Below, piece by piece: positions 24,319-34,248 of a DNA stretch of 64,000 bases. Source of the DNA: Ustulina deusta (Eukaryota; Ascomycota; Sordariomycetes; Xylariales; Xylariaceae); assembly GCA_023159155.1 (NCBI GenBank), contig JAJNNX010000014.1, positions 310,001-374,000 of the forward strand, written 5' to 3'. Under the pieces are notes generated by a model. That model was not told where the DNA came from and did not search any database. It was given only the letters and a program-made list of their open reading frames with translations. The position numbers were made by a program, and so were the translations under genes. The stretch's first letter is position 1; the number at the start of each line of letters is the position of its first letter.

Positions 24319-25299
24319 ATGAGCGGTTCGTAAGCATCCCCCAAACAACACAGATCTCCAATGCTAACGTGAATCTCTGATGGTAGCATACGGCGGGTAC
24401 TCGACAACATCCTACGGTGCCGCGGGGGGTGACGATGGCGGCGGTTTCATGTGGGGTTCTCAAGGTGGCAGCCAGTCCGCCGTGAAGGTATACACACACA
24501 CACACACCTACCCATGACCTCGTATTCCACACGGCGCAAGAGCCTCCGTCCTCTCCCCAACGAACCCAACAGCAGCCAGCTAACGCGATCCCGCGACCCC
24601 TAGCCCATCAACGACGAATCGCTGCGTCCGGTGACGATCAAGCAGATCATCGACGCGGAGCCCGCGTACGCCGGCGACGCCTCGTTCCGCATCGACGGGC
24701 TGGACGTGAAGCAGGTGACGATAGTGGGCATGGTGCGGGTGATAATGCAGCAGATGACCAACATCACGTACCGGATCGACGACGGCACCGGCGTCATCGA
24801 GGTGAAGCAGTGGCTCGACGCCGACAAGCAGGAGTCCCCCGTCTTCAAGGAGGAGGACTACGTGCGCGTGTGGGGCCGTCTCAAGTCCTTCAGCAACAAG
24901 CGCCACATCGGCGCCCACGTCATCAAGCCCGTGCGCGACTTCAACGAGGTCAACTACCACCTCCTCGAGGCCACGTACGTGCACCTGTTCTTCACGCGCG
25001 GTGCCCCCCCGCAGGACGGCGCCGCCGGAGGAGGAGGAGCCCCCGGTGATAACCACGACAGCATGTTCGTCGACGACGGGGGCGATGCGAGGTATAAGGA
25101 CTACTCGGCCAAGGCCAAGAAGATGTTCGATTACCTCCAGCGGAGCGGCAATCCCACCGAGGGCATACACATGCAGGTCATTGCGCGCGAGGCCGGCATG
25201 ACGATCCAGGATGTCATGACCGGAGCCGAGGAGTTGTTGAGTCACGGCGCCATTTACACCACCATGGACGACGAAACTTACGCCATCTTGGAACGCTAG
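24319..25299 (+). CDS. RFA2: replication protein A 32-kDa subunit (RPA32/Rfa2)
   Basis: Middle subunit of the heterotrimeric single-strand DNA-binding complex used in replication, repair and recombination in the nucleus. Proposed exons 24319-24325, 24387-24487 and 24604-25299 give 267 residues, as expected. The product has a Gly/Ser/Tyr-rich phospho-acceptor N-terminus (AYGGYSTTSYG), an OB fold (VKQVTIVGMVRVI, TYRIDDGTGVIEVKQW, VRVWGRLKSF), a Gly-rich acidic linker, and a C-terminal winged helix (GIHMQVIAREAGM, LLSHGAIYTTMDD). The second intron (24488-24603) is well supported, with branch point CTAAC. The first is not: the strong donor GTAAGC at 24330 gives the wrong frame, so I infer a GTTCGT donor at 24326. 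Alternatively translation starts at the in-frame ATG at 24380 in unspliced RNA. Exon 3 is very GC-rich at third codon positions. Confidence 0.93.
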
Positions 25300-26273
25300 T
25301 AGTTGCATACGAAAAGGGATTGGAGCTTCCATATATTGAGACTAAACATGGCAACAGAGAAGAACCACAATTGCATCTAGCCCGATGCGCCGGCCGCGGA
25401 GAAAGAGGATCATGCTACAAAATGGCAACGGCGGCGTTGGCTCGCGTATTTACGACTTTGATCACGGAAATCCGAGGATGCTTCATGGTTAGGTATAGAA
25501 AGAAGCATGAGTGGATTGACGGATTGTCCCCCCCAGATTCATCATCAGAAGAAGAAACAATAACGAATGACTCGTGTGTATAAGGTTACTAGGCTAAGCT
25601 AAGCTAAGCTACCTATAAGTAAGAAGAGAGAGTACTGGCCAGCAAAGAGTAATGATACCTCCATTGTAAAACCACCCCAAAATTGACAGGTCCTTAGTTG
25701 TTGAAACATCATCGCCCTCCTCCTTCTCCCCTGTCATAATTAGTGTTGAACATGATAGAGAGAAAGGAATAAAAAAAAACCCTGGTGTGATCAAGTGAGC
25801 GAGCGACCAACGGTGAGTGCATGTGCGCAGAAGAGGAAGAAAAGTAATGAAGAACCAACGGAAAAGCAAAAAAAAAAAAAAAGAACTAAAACTAGGCCGC
25901 CACGGTGCTAGATGTAGCAGCAAAAATCAATCAATCAATCAATCACCCTAGATCGAAAAAATCATCTGTTTCGTTTTCTTCATCATCATAACTCATCATC
26001 AAGCACTTCACGCGAGCACGAGGGCGCGAGCTGTTGTGTCGAAGACGGTCAGAAAACGAGAGAAAAGAAGAAGAGGAAAAAGAAAGATCTCGGAGCAGAT
26101 AGGTAGATAGATAGATAGACGGACGGACGGACGGACGAGAGAGCAAATGCAAGAGCGAGACGAGGACGTGTCCTGACTGTCATGTCATCAATGTCAATGT
26201 CATCAGCAACATATACGTCAAGCATCCATTTCATCCATCTTTTGCGGTCGGTTGTCTCCGCCCCGTTCCTGCT
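25300..26273. other. convergent 3' region between RFA2 and the GNAT gene, with short tandem repeats
   Basis: No gene recognised. It contains a CTAAG pentamer run near 25592-25611, a CAATCAAT run near 25926-25945, and GATA then GACG tetramers near 26102-26137. These probably lie in 3' untranslated or terminator sequence of the two converging genes. Confidence 0.5.
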
Positions 26274-27409
26274 TCACAGCGCTCCTTTTTGAGAGAAGCC
26301 GCTGTGAAGTTTGATGGGAATCGAGTGGGCGAGAGACAGCTTGCGCGGCTCGCGCACCATGATAGTGAGGCGCACAGGAGCGTGAGACCCGCTAGAACCG
26401 CTGGCAGAAGAAGAGTTACTACTACTGATAGCCGTCAAGTCAGCACCGAGGTAGATATCGCGCTTGATCTCGAATCCGAACTTCTTGTAGTACGCGTTGT
26501 TCTTCTCGGAGCTTGACTCGAGGTACATAGCGCGGCCCTCGGCATCAGCCTATAACGTTACCGTTAGCCTCTAGCTTTTATTTCAATTCTTATCAAATCT
26601 GATGACCCTTCCTCGCATGGAATATACAGATGGATTAAGTGAGGTAGTGCAGGACCGAGTTGTTGAGGCTCATCAATGTAATGTGGATAGGGGTAGTAGG
26701 TCAAGATAAGGTGTATAGAAATGGTTGTGTAAATGAATGTATAAATAAATGAAGATGATAAGAACGCACCTTAGCAGCCATTTGGTCGATGAGTTTTCTG
26801 CCGTAGCCGCGGCGCTGCCCGCTGGGTTTAGTGCCTAGGTACACCAGATAGTAGCAGTCGTCATCCCTATCTCCCATGACCTCCTGCTTTGTGTCATGAA
26901 GAACGGGTAGCAGTTCGTTGTAGTAGCGTCTCCGGCCCTCGGCCGACAGTTGATAGTAGAGTCTCCACATACCACTGCGCAGGGTAGTCAGCCAGTCATC
27001 TGAATCCTTGCCGGGCGGCATCCTTTGGACTGAAGGTTAGCGGTTTTATCCTGTGTTGTGAACGATGAATACCGTTCGCTACCATGGTGTATATGTTTAC
27101 TTACCAGAGCGCTACTGCCTCGTAGTCAGGCCCGATGGTCGTCACGACACCCTTGTAGCAGTGGGCGGCCACGATGTAATTGAAGATGTCAACATGGAGC
27201 CGCCACTTAGCCTCATCGTCGTCCCTGGCATCTTCGGCATCGAGGAGATACTGTGCTAGCTCGTCAGTAGCAAAGGCTTGCGCCAGCGATAGCGCTGCTT
27301 CCTTGCACTCCGAGATGCCAATAGCGCGGACTTGTTCCTCCCACTTGACGGGGACAAGAGAACGTTTCTTCGTCTCAACAAGGGTGACGTTACTGCTTAC
27401 GTGCGCCAT
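26274..27409 (-). CDS. GNAT-family N-acetyltransferase
   Basis: Probable acetyl-CoA-dependent N-acetyltransferase of unknown substrate, presumably cytosolic. Exons 27409-27105, 27022-26770 and 26549-26274 give 277 residues. The acetyl-CoA loop (motif A) is visible as LVYLGTKPSGQRRGYGRKL, with the Q-R-R-G-Y-G core; the downstream motif B is AMYLESSSEKNNAYYKKFGF, typical of GNAT enzymes. The N-terminal half has two helices (EAALSLAQAFATDELAQYLL) and WMPPGKDSDDW across the first splice, as in fungal relatives of puromycin-type acetyltransferases. A Ser/Gly-rich loop precedes the last strand. Introns are 82 and 220 nt, both ending after CTAAC branch points. It is tandem with IDI1 downstream on the map (its own upstream side) but 2 kb away, so not obviously co-regulated. 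Substrate cannot be inferred. Confidence 0.88.
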
Positions 27410-29405
27410 GTTGGGCTGGGTTGAAAGTTTCTTGTTTACGTCTTAACTAACTATAAACAAATAAAATGACTCGAGGTTAGCACCAGTACGAAGTTGATTG
27501 AGATGTCTCGATCGGTTCCTTTGTTTAATCACTTACTCTACGTATCTTTAAGAATTAATATTCTGTATACTATCACCAGTGTGAACGCGTGAGAGTTGAC
27601 TTCTGGTGATAGGCATAAATCTATTGGGATGCGATAGGCAATTGAGGCTCGTTCGTAGGTCCACAGACATCAATGTAGATGGGTCCGCAAAAGACTCTAA
27701 AAAATTGAAGAGTTGTATTTTTGAGGGGCTTGACGTCGTCACAGATGATGTTGTGAGGACGAAGGACAACCACAGGGGAGAATAGAGAAGTTTGGATTGG
27801 AGCGACTTAAGCTGAGTTGAGTTGTTGATGGGTTTGTGTAATAACACAGAAGAAAGAGGTGGTCCTTAAGAGATAGCTCTAGCACCAAGCGACGACAATG
27901 TCGTCTCTCTGGAAGTGATGAGACCCTAGCAAGGCGGTGAGCCGTATGCTATTTGTAAGGGCAATGAGCTCGAATTGTGGTTTGTCTTTTTTGGAGATGG
28001 GTTAGGCCTAGAAGGGGTTGGACTTATAAGTTGTTATCCGGAGACAGTTTCAGGCTTGAGAGAAAAGACGCAAAGAGAGAAAGAGAGGAAACCGGGCACT
28101 GCGGGTCTTGCGGGTTCTTAAGAGTGGCAACACATGGAAAGAAAGAACCGGAGCTGTAGACATAGCACAGTGTAAAGAGGCCAACTCAGAGCCACGGCGT
28201 GGGATGCCATGCAGACACTCTGACAGGCAAGTAGTCAGCTTGAGCCGCAAATGGGTGTACTAGGTATAGCGACAAGCAACCACAGCGCGGCCACCCGCTG
28301 CAGCGACGCCCTCTGCAGAACTGGGCACTTCATCGCAAAGTCGGCTATTGGTCGAGACCATCAACGGAGCAGACGGCAATGGCCGCCCAGGCCGAGCACT
28401 ACGCTGGCCTGCGTGCCACGGTCACAGTGCGGCAGACCCAGCTTATCGGAACCTATGCGAACGCGGAGACGGAGAGTGACAAGAGCTCGTGCACGGCGAG
28501 GCATGCAGGTCGGTGGACGGGATTGGAGGAACTGGTTGGGGGTGTCCACGGGCGGGTATGGGAGATTGCCAGCGAAGGCTTCTTTCTGGCATATGCAATG
28601 CAACTAGCATTACTATAGTCAGACAAAATCCTCCCTGCCCCGGCACGGCTAAGGCGGGGTTGCTCTAGCCAACCGGCTAGCCCATCTCTTATTCATTCGT
28701 GAGGGAGTTAGTTAGGGATGTTGTGATCGTATTGCTGATCACACATAGGAACGATGCCTCGAGCGATGGCTCAGGAGAGTTCCAACTTTCCCGGACACTC
28801 GGTAGTCGTGAAACCAAACCATATCCCTCTACATGCACAAGCTTATCAATCCCTCGCCGTCTTACCGCTCTTATCTGGATAAGGTGACTCAAATCAAATT
28901 GACATAGTGGCCCACCTCGTCACATCATGTCGTCACACTCTCTACGCGCAGTGATATCGGCCACGGGGGTTCAAGGATTGGTAGGGGCTGGGTTGGAACG
29001 GTATCACCGTGGGATGCGAGAGCTTCACGATCCCATGCTCCCTCGCATGTATGCAAGTTTCGTTTGATTGGTTTGTCATGTCGCAGCCACCCAAAATGAT
29101 TCTCGTTGGGTTATCTGAATACTTGGGTGGGTTGTGTATAGCGCGACTCATAATCACTTGGCCTCTCTATCGGCGAAACAAAAAACAGCCCCTGTTTCGA
29201 AGAACCGGCGAGGGTCGGGCATTTCTAACAATGTTGGTCAACCGCGACCAAGACACCATCTCTAGCCGCTAGTCATTTGACTGTCGATCTATCTCTTTTA
29301 TTGCCCAGTTTCAAAGCGTCTGTGACTTTTTGATTGTGTCTTTTTTTTCTTCCCCTTTTTCTCATGATCTTTCCACCCGTCTCTTCGGCCAGTCGTAGCG
29401 AATAT
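27410..29405. other. intergenic region, no gene recognised
   Basis: 2.0 kb between the GNAT start and the IDI1 stop. A 118-codon plus-strand frame at 28251-28607 shows no family resemblance. Nothing else was seen except the likely GNAT promoter and IDI1 terminator. Confidence 0.4.
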
Positions 29406-30301
29406 CTACATTCGCCTGATTTCTTGTTCATTGCTATATTTCTCAAGGCCAGAGTCGATATTACTCCACCATTCAAACAGCATCGATTCGCAGATGAGTT
29501 TGAACCAAGGCGTGAACTTCAATGCGGGGTCTTTGAATAGAGCCTTGAGCTCATCTTGGGTAACGTATTTGGCGTCGCGAACTTCATTCGGGTTGACGTT
29601 AAGATCGACATTGGCCTTGATGAAAAGGATGTAATCAACTATTTCAGCTGTTAGCATCAAATACAGGGTAACGCCTTGCTCCGAATAAGTATGCTCACTC
29701 TCGTGTTCACCCCATTTACCGTCGCTAGGGGCCATGTAGTGAATGCGTGTCAGGAAGCGGAAGTCCTCGAACGGGACCTGCTCCTTCTTGATACCAAGCT
29801 CATGGTCAAGCTTGCGCTGGGCGGCGCGCTTGACACCGTCAACCGAGTCGGGTAGATTCGAGCCTGTCTCGCCGGGAATGCCAAGGGGGTGAGAGCAACA
29901 TGTGTTAGTCCACATGTCCGGGAACGTGATCTTTTCGGTGGCTCGCTGTTGGAGGAGCAATCGGTTCTGGTCGTCGAAGAGGAAACACGAGAAGGCCCGG
30001 TGAAGAAGTCCCTTTTCTATGTTGGTCATGAGATGGCCTACCAATGTCTTCACGTTAGCACTAGCACCGTCGGGTCGCATAGTGACGCTCAGGTTGTTTG
30101 GGGCTTACAAAGCTTCTTGCTCGCAGTGCCTATTGGGTTGTCGTCGTTGTCTAAGACAATGCACACCTCGTCCATCAGGCGTATTTGCTCGGCATCGTGA
30201 CCCTCGAGTTCAGCAGAACTCGTGTCAATGTCCGGGAATAACCTCAAAATAGCTTCCGCCGAGGGAGCGCTCTGTGTGACTGTGCTCGTAGAGGACGACA
30301 T
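29406..30301 (-). CDS. IDI1: isopentenyl-diphosphate delta-isomerase, type I
   Basis: Interconverts isopentenyl and dimethylallyl diphosphate in the mevalonate route, feeding sterols, prenyl groups and terpenoids. Exons 30301-30109, 30037-29699 and 29638-29406 give 254 residues, the usual length. The Nudix-like core is visible: [20 protein letters not shown], then the catalytic-Cys motif TNTCCSHPL, then [16 protein letters not shown], and the catalytic-Glu motif KWGEHEIDYILF formed across the second intron. The C-terminus ([17 protein letters not shown]) matches the family. Intron 1 (30108-30038) joins KLC to HLMTNIEKG. Intron 2 (29698-29639) is 60 nt, contains no stop in frame and would add 20 residues if kept. 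No targeting signal was recognised. Divergent from the DUF202 gene 2.7 kb away. Confidence 0.96.
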
Positions 30302-33003
30302 TTTGACCCGGTGGTGTTTGCGCCGCTCGCTTTGGTCGTGGAAATGGGAGACGGAGAGGGATTGAGAGAAGGAGGGGCAAAAGGAACGGGCTAGGCTTTA
30401 TCACAACGATAGGTAATCATACAAGCACCTAGGTGTAATACCGTAATAACGAATCTAAAACGGGCTCGCAGGGGTCCAAAATATCCTAGCTAGGTACACT
30501 ACCGGCGGTGTTGTGTACACCAAGGTATCCCCAACCGCTGTAGGTTAGGCAGTGTACCATTCATTACCTACCTAAGGTAGGTACTCCACGCCGGGTTAGT
30601 GGTGCTTACCTTATCTTGTATCAGACTGGGTATCTAGTGCATCCTACCTGAGGTCCAGGAGGAGATTTGTATACCAGTTCTTTTTACAGTAACAGGCGGA
30701 TGAGACCATCCCATTTTGGAAATAGACCGGGATTCAGCCGTGTAAGTCGGGAGTTTCCCAAGTTAGATGCCCGATGCCCGACACCCGACAGTCCCTATAT
30801 CATGATTTAGGTACCTCGGGAGGAAGAGCTGCTGTTGTGGCCGGAAGATAACCAAATCCAGATACGCGGGGATTTATATTGTAGGGAGGGAGGCACAGCA
30901 TGAAGATTGCCCGATGATAAATTAACTTCGACGTCACTCCAGAGGCTTAATTCAACCGGCAATCACAACAGCCTCAAGATGTGTCTTCAATCGTCTTCTA
31001 CGCAAGTGGTTCAAACCCTAGATATAGCAACACTGCATCCAAACCATTTCCCTGCTTCACGGAGAATGAGTACGCAAACTGTGCCTTAGCATTCGTGGCA
31101 TGAACTAAGCGACAGCACCGCGCCGCGCTGTGCCGCGACAGACTCAAGACGAACAAGTTGCCCCAGCTCAGTGATGACTTCTGCTGCTTGCGCAGCTGGA
31201 GCCGAGTCTGTAGAAACCGCAATGCTAATCGCAAGAACCGATAAGCGACCCAGATGAAATGAAAACACCCGAAGTGTCAGTCAGTTCTTATAGCATACCA
31301 GGAGATGTGAGTAACATCGGGAGTCGGCAATCACGGGCATGCCAGGCGTGTCATGTCGGCGAAACAAATCGCCAGAATGAGAAGCGATCCTTCTTCTACA
31401 GAAGTCGAATGGGATCTGTCGAATGCTTACTCTGAGACGAGGTGCTGCTCTTGGGTTACATTATCCAAGCGCCGCCATCGGTGATACCAGGACCTTGAAA
31501 GGCTCCTGCAAAGGAACCGGCCGTAGCACACTGTCTTCATCTTCGCGAAATGGCTTGTCCTAACCTCGAATATTCAATCACGGCGACCCTGTGCTAGGCT
31601 AGCTAGATCACTCTCGAATGGGTAGGGAGGGACAATCCATCTAGGTAGTCAACTTACAAGCTCAGTCCGACGGTTATTCCGAGCCAGAATCCTAGCAGCT
31701 TGCATCTACTAGTAAACAAAATCCAGATGAATGAGGTGAGCGTTGCAATGAAGTGGTCATACCACATGGGTTTGTGTAGCCGAAGATTTGTGTGCCAAGT
31801 TCCTCGCTACCTTGTCAAATAAAACATGGTCGCTCTTGAAGATGGCCGATCGAAGGTCAGAGGAGGGTTGGATATCACTTGCAAGAAATGGCGGTCAGCA
31901 CATTAAAACCTTGCATGACTATTGCGACAATCGCAATCAATAGCCTTCTGTGAATAAATGCAGAACCTTGCTAGCATTGCAGATTAAAACGTACGGTTAG
32001 GTACTCCTCTGATGAGATAAGAACATTGAGGAATTAGAGGGTGACAGCGAGACCTGATTGATGGCGACATCGGATACCCAACATACCTTACATGTCGGCG
32101 GCACCTACGTAATTACAGGGGCTCCTGATGGTGTGGTTGATCTGGGACCCGGAACTTCCTATTGATCCTTACTTGCAGGGCTGGACTCGTGATGATGCAG
32201 CCACAGATCTAAGTATGCGTAGGTGCTCTCTACCTGTTTCACATGCATTCCGGTTGGCAGTGTCGCTAAGAACCAGAGATCTAGATAAGTAGGTACCTAT
32301 TGTCTTGAATGGTTTGGTAGTCGCAATGCGGTCAGGCTCGTCCGTCCACAGGCCTAGCGGGGTAACTCACCGTCACACCATCTTGAGCGACTTTTTTCTT
32401 TTCTTTTTTTTAGTCGCTCCCAGGCGTGCTCATAGAAGGACCTTAGGTAATAGCGGTCATGAAACCTCCAATCGTATATTAGGTATACCAGATCTAACAA
32501 CTACCCAGTACTTATAGTCGCACAATTTTAAGGCGGTGTGTAACCACACCCGTCAACTTTTAGTGCACCCCCTTTCACCCATCAAGCCTCCGAGGTACCT
32601 ATACCTGCTTACCTACACTCAGCTTCCCCAGACAGAACCCGGATGCTGATAACTACCGGGCTAGCACACCAATCAGGCCTTGCTGCCCAATCATCAGAGG
32701 TTGCTTTATGCGCTGACGTCTTCACAGGTACCGTAGCTTCCGGGTACCCCCACCGAACTGTGAAGCTTCCAAGGTTCTGTGGATGGGTGGGGCATAAGAC
32801 ATCATACAGTGGTCTAGACTACCTCCCTACCAGGTCCTCTTTAATAGGGCGGCTCCAACAGCAGTGTTCGAGAAGAAGAGGCGATATCACGCCTACATCC
32901 CTGTCCAAGGGGGGCTAAAATACTTGAGATCTTATCATACACATAAAAATTCCCTCATGGAAAGAAAGGGAGGGAAAGCCACGGGAAGAGCACAAGTACA
33001 AAA
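30302..33003. other. intergenic region, no supported gene
   Basis: 2.7 kb between the divergent IDI1 and DUF202 genes. TACCTACC/GGTAGGTA words recur at about 30425-30640. A minus-strand stretch at 31086-31230 has coding-like composition but no start, splice frame or recognisable family, so it is not called. Confidence 0.4.
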
Positions 33004-33585
33004 ATGCAAGCTCCCGAGATAGATCTGGAGGACGATCCCGGGCGATCCTCGTCCTGGCTCGGTCCGTTTTCCTGCATCCCAATCGAGATAGAAGAAGACT
33101 TCGGGCCTAGCTTCACGGGCCAGCACAACGCATTCGCGACATGGCCGCTGTTCGGGCCGATACTTTTCGACAACGAGAATAGCGACGCGCGGGATCACTG
33201 CGCGAACGAGCGGAGTGAGTGTCATCTATCTATCATGGATTGTGTATGAAACAAGCAAAGCAAGCAAAGCAACTCGACGAGACAAACGGCTAACAAAACC
33301 ACGCCTAGCATTCCTCGCCTCCCTCAAACTAAGCATCTACATGTCCGTGGTGGCCGTAGCAATCGCAGTCTCCTTCCACCTGCGCTCGGCCCCGTCCGCG
33401 CTAGAGCGGCGCATAGCGCTGCCGCTGGGGCTGATCTTCTGGTTCCTCTCGGTGGCCTGTCTGGTAGTCGGCCTGGGGAACTATATCAAGACCGTCAACA
33501 AGTATAGTCGGAAGGTGGCTATAGTGCAGAGTGGGTGGCGGACACAGGTATGCTTTACCTCTCTCTCCCTCCTTCACTCGTATTT

Positions 33586-33624
<39 letters not shown>

Positions 33625-33947
33625 CACACACACATATATATATGTATATGTCTATGATTATTTATCCTCTGATTCATCATGATTATACCTATCACTCCCC
33701 CAAATCGTACATACACCCCGATATCTCTTAGGAAATCAATGGGATGACGTCTTATTCGGACATTGTACACAAGTGCAAGAAACCAGGGAAAAGGGAAAGA
33801 GGGGAAAACACAGGTCTGATGTTGTGAGAATCAGCCAGTGACTTGCTAACCACATCACCTCAACAGGCCATCATGTCCTTCATAGCCTTCTCCATCTTCG
33901 GGACCTGCGTGGCCTTGATAATCGTCGACCAAACACATATTAATTAA
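33004..33947 (+). CDS. DUF202-domain membrane protein
   Basis: Small fungal integral membrane protein of the DUF202 (YidH-like, Vtc1-related fold) family; function not established. Exons 33004-33214, 33309-33547 and 33867-33947 give 176 residues. The N-terminus is acidic and cytosolic-looking. The family signature ANERTFLASLKLSIY forms across the first splice. Three predicted membrane helices follow: IYMSVVAVAIAVSFHL, LPLGLIFWFLSVACLVVGLG, and after the second intron MSFIAFSIFGTCVALIIV. LFDNENSDARDHCANERT is strongly typical of fungal members. Intron 2 is 319 nt and carries a long CA microsatellite. The last helix is encoded by a separate exon, so failure to remove intron 2 would drop it. Convergent with the glycosyltransferase gene, 301 bp apart. 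Confidence 0.9.
33588..33640 (+). repeat. (CA)n then (TA)n microsatellite inside DUF202 intron 2
   Basis: About 24 CA dinucleotides with one AA interruption, followed by a short TATATA run. It is wholly intronic, in the longest intron of the gene. Confidence 0.85.
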
Positions 33948-34248
33948 AACGAGCCTGTATCAACAACACACCGCCTAAACAGATAAGAAAGGCAAAACAA
34001 GGGAGGAAAATAATCAGATGGTGACTAATTCTCTAATATAAAGAGAGACCAAGAAATATGCTATGCTGTGTTATGCTATGTACATGGTATCATGTGGTCA
34101 CGCGCGTGCGCGAGACAAATCCCAAAATCGTTCAAATGAGCTAGCAATAACGCCAACTATTCCCGCGGTACTCGAAAGTCGGCGACTTGAGATGTTGGCC
34201 GACCTGGAAAATTCTAATCCTCTCTGCCCAACCCTCTTGGCTTGCACG

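Noticed and set aside
24580..25332. 250-codon frame antisense to RFA2
   Set aside because: Shadow produced by the very high GC3 of RFA2 exon 3; the sense strand encodes a clear RPA32.
28251..28607. 118-codon plus-strand open frame between GNAT and IDI1
   Set aside because: No family resemblance, overlapped by open frames in other phases; not distinguishable from chance.
31005..31020. tRNA B-box-like GGTTCAAACCC
   Set aside because: No A box, no cloverleaf stems and no acceptor pairing within 90 bp.
31086..31268. coding-like minus-strand stretch resembling a gene fragment
   Set aside because: Ala/Glu/Leu-rich and protein-like, but no start, no joinable exon and no recognisable family.
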